Below are positions 12,650-17,549 of a stretch of 17,549 nt of DNA, in pieces. A program made the translations under genes and the position numbers. The notes beneath the pieces are model-generated. The model was given only the letters and a program-made list of their open reading frames with translations. It was not told the DNA's origin and did no database searches. Each line of letters opens with the position of its first letter. Position 1 is the stretch's first letter. The stretch is from Treponema sp. (lineage in GTDB: Bacteria > Spirochaetota > Spirochaetia > Treponematales > Breznakiellaceae), in the NCBI GenBank assembly GCA_031275535.1, contig JAISOR010000247.1, forward strand, positions 1 to 17,549, read 5' to 3'.

Positions 12650-15600
12650 ATGAAACTGATGAAGAAGCTCCTCCTCGTCCATTGGCATTACTTTATCCAT
12701 ACGGTCATTGAATTTGAAAAGATCAATTTCCTTACCGGGAAAAACGCGTCGGGCAAGTCCACGATCATAGACGCCATGCAGGTCCTGTTCCTGGGGGATA
12801 CTTCGGGAACTTTTTTTAACAAGGCCGCCAGCGGAAAGAGCAGCCGTACCCTGAAGGGGTATCTCCTGGGCGAATTGGGAGATGACGAAGAGGCGGGGTT
12901 CAAAACCCTGCGGAACGGGCGGTTTACCAGTTTTATCGTCCTGGAATTTTTTGATGATGAGAAAGACGCCTTTTTTACCGCCGGCTGCTGTTTTGACGTT
13001 TATTCCGAGAACGATTTGCAGCGGATGTTTTTCCGTTTCAACGGCCCCATCCCGGATCACCAATTTGTGGTGAACCGGAAGCCCCTGGACATTGCCGCGG
13101 TCCGCGCGTTTATCCGGGAACAATACGGCCAGAACGGCCTTACCACCGACACCAACCAGGTTTTCAGGCAGGATTTTTACGGCAAGCTGGGAGGGCTTCA
13201 GACCCGGTTTGGCCAGCTCCTCAAAAAGGCGGTTTCCTTTGATCCCAATGTGGATATACAGAAGTTCATCTCCGAGTTTGTCTGCGATACCCGGGAGCCG
13301 GTGAATATCGAGGACCTGCAGGATAATATCCGCAATTATACCCAGCTTGAGGATGAAGAGGCGGTGCTTCGGGAACGGCTGAAACAGCTTGAAGAAATTA
13401 TCAGCACCTGGGATAGTTACAACAGCCACTGTCAGAACGAAACGCTGTACGCCTACCTTGTTGACCGTTCCCGGCGGGATATAAAAACCGCCGCCATTGA
13501 GAACCAGGAAGCACAGGCCCAAAAACTCACCCTGGACATACAAAAGACAAACGCCGGTATTGAGGAGGGAAGCGCCCGGCTTGAGGCGCTGCGGAATGAG
13601 TGGAATGAACTGCGGCGGCAGCTTCTGGACAACAAGACCGCCCAATTCGTGGAACACCTGGAAAAACAGATTCAGGAACGGGAAAACGAAAGAAACGCCC
13701 TGGACGAAACATTCAACGCCGTCTCCCGGAAATTCGGGGAAATGCTGGGGGGGTGGATTTCCGCCACGGAAACCCTGGCCCCGGAGAACGGGGCTTCCCT
13801 CGATGCTGTCGACGCCGCCCTTTCCGAGCGTATACGCAATATACGCGGCGAGGCCCGGAACTTTGCCGCCGCCCTGAAACCCGTCGATCCTTCCGATTCC
13901 CCGGCGGTTACGGCTTGGGGAGAAGGGGGATTCCGTTCTTTGGTAAACCAGGCGCACAGTATCCGTATCAACGCGGGGGTGCTGCTCAAACACCTCAACG
14001 AGGAGCGGGAGGATCTGCGGCGGCGGCGGACAGAACTGCGGGAGCAGGAGCGTTCCCTGGAAAAAGGCATATACCCCTTCCCCCGGGACGCGCTGGACCT
14101 GAAGGAAATAGTCGCGGAAGGGCTGCGGATTAAAACCGGAGCGGCAGTCCCGGTGCTTATCCTGGCGGAGGCGGCGGAGATCCCCCAGCCGCGCTGGCGC
14201 AACGTCATAGAAGCCTACCTCAGTACCCAGAAGTTCTACCTGATCGTTCCGCCTGAACATTTTGCCGCCGCCCTCCGGGTATACGACGCCATCAAACATG
14301 AACGGCACGTCTACCGGACCGGCATCGTGGACATTGAAAAGATTGCGGGGCTCAATCCCCGGGCGGAACCGGGAAGCCTGGCGGAGGAACTTTCCACGGA
14401 GAATCCCCTGGCGCGGATCTTTCTGGATTATACCCTGGGCCGGGTGATGAAATGCGAAACCGCCGATGAACTGCGCCGTTTCAGGACCGCCCTGACCAGC
14501 GAAGGGATGCTCTACCAGGGCTTTGTGGTCCGGGCGATGGATCCCGAACGCTGGGCCCGGCCCGCCATAGGCAAAGAGGCGGTCCGCCGGCGCCTTGAGG
14601 CGGTCAGGCGGGAACTGGAGGGGCTGGAAAAGGGGCTCTCCGCCATCGATGAATTCCAGGGCATCCTTAAACCGGTAAGCACGATCCCCCTCCCGGGGGA
14701 CGATGACCCGGCGCGGCTTGTCGCCGCGGCGGAAGCGGTACAGCGTATCCCCCGGCTGGAAGAAGAAATCGCAGGCCTGCGGCGGGACCTGGCTGCCGTG
14801 GACCGGAGCGCCATCTTCGCTTTGAAGGAACGGGTGGATTCCCTGGACCGCGAGATAAAGGCCCTGGATCGGCGGCTTATCGATCAGCGGGACCAAAACA
14901 GCACCGGCAAAGAAAAGCTGCGGCGTATTGAACAAGAGACCATTCCGGGACTCAGGGATGATCTTGCCGGGATTGAACGGGACATGGCGGAAAAATACGG
15001 GGCCGGGTGGATTGAAACCACCGGCGATCCCCGGTATCAGCGGGAACTGCGGGAACGGGACAGCCCCGCGGCCATAGAGCAGGCCTTCCCCCGGGAACTT
15101 GCCCGGTCCAAGAACGCCAAGGAGGGGTTTTGGGGCGAACTGCGGGAACTCAGGCGGCAGTACAACGAAAAATATAAAATGGGCTACGATACGGCCGCGC
15201 TGGATAACGAAGCCTTTGATAACGCCTGGCTTGAATTAAGCGAGAACAGGCTTCCCGAGTACCGGACAAAAATTGAGGACGCCCGGAAAAAAGCCTATGA
15301 ACAGTTTCGGGAAGATTTTTTAAGCCGCCTCCAGAGCAACATCCATGACGCGAAACAGCGGATAGACGAACTCAACAGCGCCCTGGGAAGGAGTTCCTTC
15401 GGGGAGGATACCTACCGGTTCAGGATCATCCCCAATCCTGAGTACCGGCGGTACTACGACATGATCACCGATCCCATGCTCCTTGAGGGGGGATACAATC
15501 TGCTTTCCGACCAGTACAACACCAAATACCAGGAGGAGATCCGGGATCTTTTTGCCCTCATTACCAACGAGGGTGGCGGCAGGCGGGGGGAAAACCGGGA

Positions 15601-16057
15601 GGATTATGAAAAGCGGGTCCGGACCTTTACCGACTACCGTACCTACCTGTCCTTCGATCTTGAGGTTATCAACCCCGCGGGTGAATCCCAGCGGCTGTCA
15701 AAAACCTTCGGCAAGAAATCCGGCGGCGAAACCCAGACGCCCTTCTACATCGCGGTCCTCGCGTCCTTTGCCCAGCTCTACCGGATAGGCCGGGACAAGA
15801 AAGCCAACACCGCCCGGATCATTATTTTTGACGAAGCCTTTTCCAAGATGGACAGCGAACGGATCATCAGCAGCATCCGGCTTTTGCGGCAGTTTGACTT
15901 TCAGGTAATCCTGTCCGCGCCCTTTGACAAGGTTGCGGATATCGGCCTCCTGGTGGACCGGAATCTCTGTGTCATCAGGGAAGAAAAACAGGCCGCGGTA
16001 TGCGATTTTGATCCGCGAAAAATTAAAAGCCTTGAGGAGCTCCATGCCCGGGGGTAA
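12650..16057 (+). CDS. jetC: Wadjet JetC, SMC/MukB-like ATPase
   Basis: JetC (1135 residues) is the motor ATPase that extrudes DNA loops. The N-terminal head has Walker A GKNASGKST (residues 30-38). Coiled coil fills about residues 230-365, then a globular hinge-like domain spans about 493-640 (VPVLILAEAAEIPQPRWRN), and a second coiled coil about 640-920. The C-terminal head has the ABC signature KSGGETQT (Ser1024) and Walker B RIIIFDEAF (Asp1061, Glu1062), followed by the D-loop-like SKMD. All ATPase motifs are intact. The length matches JetC. It starts 3 bases after jetB with a good ggagg site and overlaps jetD by 14 bases. Confidence 0.95.
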   Translation: MKLMKKLLLVHWHYFIHTVIEFEKINFLTGKNASGKSTIIDAMQVLFLGDTSGTFFNKAASGKSSRTLKGYLLGELGDDEEAGFKTLRNGRFTSFIVLEFFDDEKDAFFTAGCCFDVYSENDLQRMFFRFNGPIPDHQFVVNRKPLDIAAVRAFIREQYGQNGLTTDTNQVFRQDFYGKLGGLQTRFGQLLKKAVSFDPNVDIQKFISEFVCDTREPVNIEDLQDNIRNYTQLEDEEAVLRERLKQLEEIISTWDSYNSHCQNETLYAYLVDRSRRDIKTAAIENQEAQAQKLTLDIQKTNAGIEEGSARLEALRNEWNELRRQLLDNKTAQFVEHLEKQIQERENERNALDETFNAVSRKFGEMLGGWISATETLAPENGASLDAVDAALSERIRNIRGEARNFAAALKPVDPSDSPAVTAWGEGGFRSLVNQAHSIRINAGVLLKHLNEEREDLRRRRTELREQERSLEKGIYPFPRDALDLKEIVAEGLRIKTGAAVPVLILAEAAEIPQPRWRNVIEAYLSTQKFYLIVPPEHFAAALRVYDAIKHERHVYRTGIVDIEKIAGLNPRAEPGSLAEELSTENPLARIFLDYTLGRVMKCETADELRRFRTALTSEGMLYQGFVVRAMDPERWARPAIGKEAVRRRLEAVRRELEGLEKGLSAIDEFQGILKPVSTIPLPGDDDPARLVAAAEAVQRIPRLEEEIAGLRRDLAAVDRSAIFALKERVDSLDREIKALDRRLIDQRDQNSTGKEKLRRIEQETIPGLRDDLAGIERDMAEKYGAGWIETTGDPRYQRELRERDSPAAIEQAFPRELARSKNAKEGFWGELRELRRQYNEKYKMGYDTAALDNEAFDNAWLELSENRLPEYRTKIEDARKKAYEQFREDFLSRLQSNIHDAKQRIDELNSALGRSSFGEDTYRFRIIPNPEYRRYYDMITDPMLLEGGYNLLSDQYNTKYQEEIRDLFALITNEGGGRRGENREDYEKRVRTFTDYRTYLSFDLEVINPAGESQRLSKTFGKKSGGETQTPFYIAVLASFAQLYRIGRDKKANTARIIIFDEAFSKMDSERIISSIRLLRQFDFQVILSAPFDKVADIGLLVDRNLCVIREEKQAAVCDFDPRKIKSLEELHARG

Positions 16058-17339
16058 ATACGAGGAGGAAATCCTTTCCCGCCTCCTGGACAAGTACGAG
16101 GCCGGAAGCCATTTCAGGAGGGGCGTCGAACCGGTGCGGCGGATCATGCTCAAATTCTACGACGGCGGCGCATCGGATTATCCCCCGTATGATATTGAAA
16201 AGCCGGAACAGCGGGAGCGGATAAACCGGGCGGTTTTGGCCTTGGGAGAAGACAACCTCGTTTTTTATGAGTGGATGAAAGGGGAAGCGGGCCATTTTAT
16301 TGCCCGGGTATGGCTCAACCTTGAAAACAGGGACAAAGCCTATGCGTTTCTGGGCCGGCGGCCCGCGAACGACATCGCCGACGAGCTGTGCCTTGAGATA
16401 CTCGATGTTTTGGAGGAGGTTAAAAACGGGTGGATCCGGCGTTTCCTCGAAGAAAGCTGCGAGGCCCTTTCCCGCCGCCGCGCGGCCGGGCGGGGCGGAC
16501 CGGGGAACCGTATACCCCTCGGCCGGGAAGAGCGACAGGACCTGTTCCGGGCGCTCCGCTTTATCGATGCCCTGGGGGAAACGGAGATGCTGGAACGGGT
16601 GTTCTCCATAGGGTGTTTCGGGGATTCAAAGAAATTCGAGGCCGGCATAAAAAAACGGCTCCTGGATATCATCAGGCGCTATGCCGACTGGGATGACGAT
16701 ACCAGCGAAGACGAACTCCTCCGTTTCGCCGGGATAGTCCGGTACCCCCAGCAGTTTGAATTTCGGGGCCCCCTCTCCATCAGTTTTGAGCCGGGACGGG
16801 ACGGGGCGGCCCCCGGGCAAAGCCTGGACTTTTCCCCCCTTATCCATGGGGCGTCCCTCAACTCCCTGGATCTCAGCCGGGGAACCCTCCGCCTTGCCCC
16901 GGGGGTCCGCCGGGTGCTTACCGTCGAGAATCAGGCGAACTATGTGGATTATCTTCACCGGCACCACAAGCGGGACGAGCTCGTGGTATACCACGGCGGC
17001 CAGTTCAGCCCGGCCAAAGCGTTGTTCTTCAAGGCCCTTGCCGCGGCCATGCCGGAGCGTTGTCCCTGGTATCACTGGGGGGACATTGACTACGGCGGCT
17101 TTTCCATGCTGGCCCGGCTGCGCCGGGAAATCAAGCCCGGCGTCTTTCCCTATCGTATGGACCGGGAGGAGCTTATCAGCCACGCCGCTTTTACCGTCCC
17201 GGTAACGGATCCCTATCTTGAAAAACTCCGGAGCCTCATGAAGCGGGAAGAACTGGGGGACTGCCTTCCCTGTCTTGAGTACATGGTCAAACACCGGGTA
17301 AGGCTGGAACAGGAAGCCCTGCTTGCTCCCGGTTCCTGA
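16044..17339 (+). CDS. jetD: Wadjet JetD, Toprim/topoisomerase VI-like nuclease (DUF3322/DUF2220)
   Basis: JetD is the nuclease subunit that cleaves DNA trapped by the JetABC motor. The product has 431 residues. The N-terminal half (MPGGKYEEEILSRLLDKYEA and on) looks like the DUF3322 arm and winged-helix region. The C-terminal half is the Toprim-type DUF2220 domain with the metal-binding Glu295 (LTVENQANYVDYL) and Asp347/Asp349 (HWGDIDYGGF) in place, so an active nuclease is predicted. The frame is open upstream to 15924, but ATG 16044 has gaggag 4 bases before it and gives the family N-terminus; it overlaps jetC by 14 bases. It is the last gene of the operon. Confidence 0.93.
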   Translation: MPGGKYEEEILSRLLDKYEAGSHFRRGVEPVRRIMLKFYDGGASDYPPYDIEKPEQRERINRAVLALGEDNLVFYEWMKGEAGHFIARVWLNLENRDKAYAFLGRRPANDIADELCLEILDVLEEVKNGWIRRFLEESCEALSRRRAAGRGGPGNRIPLGREERQDLFRALRFIDALGETEMLERVFSIGCFGDSKKFEAGIKKRLLDIIRRYADWDDDTSEDELLRFAGIVRYPQQFEFRGPLSISFEPGRDGAAPGQSLDFSPLIHGASLNSLDLSRGTLRLAPGVRRVLTVENQANYVDYLHRHHKRDELVVYHGGQFSPAKALFFKALAAAMPERCPWYHWGDIDYGGFSMLARLRREIKPGVFPYRMDREELISHAAFTVPVTDPYLEKLRSLMKREELGDCLPCLEYMVKHRVRLEQEALLAPGS

Positions 17340-17399
17340 GGACCGGTCCCGTTTCCCCGAAGCAATGCCGGCTTGTTACCTCATGCCCCGCTTTGCGGG

Positions 17400-17428
17400 A
17401 ATTCCCCGGGAATTTTGGTATTTTTTTT
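17400..17428 (+). terminator. Possible terminator after jetD
   Basis: A short inverted repeat aattccc / gggaatt (17400-17406 and 17408-17414) is followed after 6 bases by T8 (17421-17428). The stem is only 6-7 bp with a tight loop, so termination would be weak. A second small stem cccgc/gcggg (17387-17399) lies just before it. Confidence 0.4.
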
Positions 17429-17539
17429 CTAAAACTATTGTTTTTTTCCCGGGATTGTAGCAAACTGAATGAGAGCGGCGGGTAAAAAACCGCCCGTGTT
17501 GCTGCCATACTGAGCCCGCAGGGAGGCAAAAAGGAAGCT

Positions 17540-17549
17540 ATGACCCATA
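17540..17549 (+). CDS. Start of a downstream gene (truncated by the window edge)
   Basis: An aaggaag site (17531-17537) is followed closely by ATG ACC CAT. Only three codons (MTH) are in the window, so nothing can be said about the product. The 200 bases between jetD and this start hold the weak terminator and an imperfect stem at about 17477-17500. Confidence 0.35.

Noticed and set aside
11885..14935. Antisense open frame of about 1,016 codons opposite jetA, jetB and jetC
   Set aside because: It is a shadow of the GC-rich coding strand. The sense genes carry conserved motifs, and the antisense product is low-complexity and resembles no family.

Overview
The window reads as chromosome from a GC-rich, two-membrane bacterium. 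The best guess is a host-associated spirochaete of the Treponema type. Three things point there: a TolC/adaptor/RND efflux operon whose adaptor lacks the alpha-helical hairpin, as in Borrelia BesA; the gene order outer-membrane factor, adaptor, RND, as in besCAB; and abundant small palindromic repeats. The taxonomic placement is inference.

Bases 1-7935 hold an efflux locus read on the plus strand. A strong sigma70-type promoter and a perfect 20-bp palindrome precede a regulator carrying two TetR DNA-binding domains. An intergenic region packed with hairpins follows. Then comes a tightly packed operon: a TolC/BesC-like channel, a hairpin-less BesA-like lipoprotein adaptor, an RND pump of the HAE-1 type, and a PII-like small protein. 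Three of the four genes are joined by ATGA overlaps or a 14-bp gap. The operon ends at a 21-bp stem with a T-tract. Palindromic repeats from this locus also lie inside the adaptor gene and encode part of its signal-peptide region.

Bases 7936-8418 carry a short palindromic repeat and a 64-residue orphan protein. On the minus strand, 10111-8419 is a cysteine-biosynthesis cluster like the mycobacterial CysM-Mec-CysO route: cysteine synthase, JAMM protease and ubiquitin-like sulfur carrier, with overlapping genes behind a near-consensus promoter. The carrier gene runs 28 codons past its Gly-Gly and, in another frame, over the last ~30 codons of a rhodanese domain. This looks like the scar of a deleted moeB-rhodanese activating-enzyme gene.

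Bases 10112-10578 are a divergent intergenic region filled with hairpins, including a 143-bp structured repeat that shares its ends with the short repeat at 8039-8073. From 10579 to 17339 is a complete four-gene Wadjet (JetABCD) anti-plasmid operon: kleisin-like JetA (DUF5716), JetB (DUF4194), SMC-like ATPase JetC and Toprim nuclease JetD. All its genes overlap or lie within 3 bp of each other. A weak terminator-like site and the first codons of a further plus-strand gene close the window.
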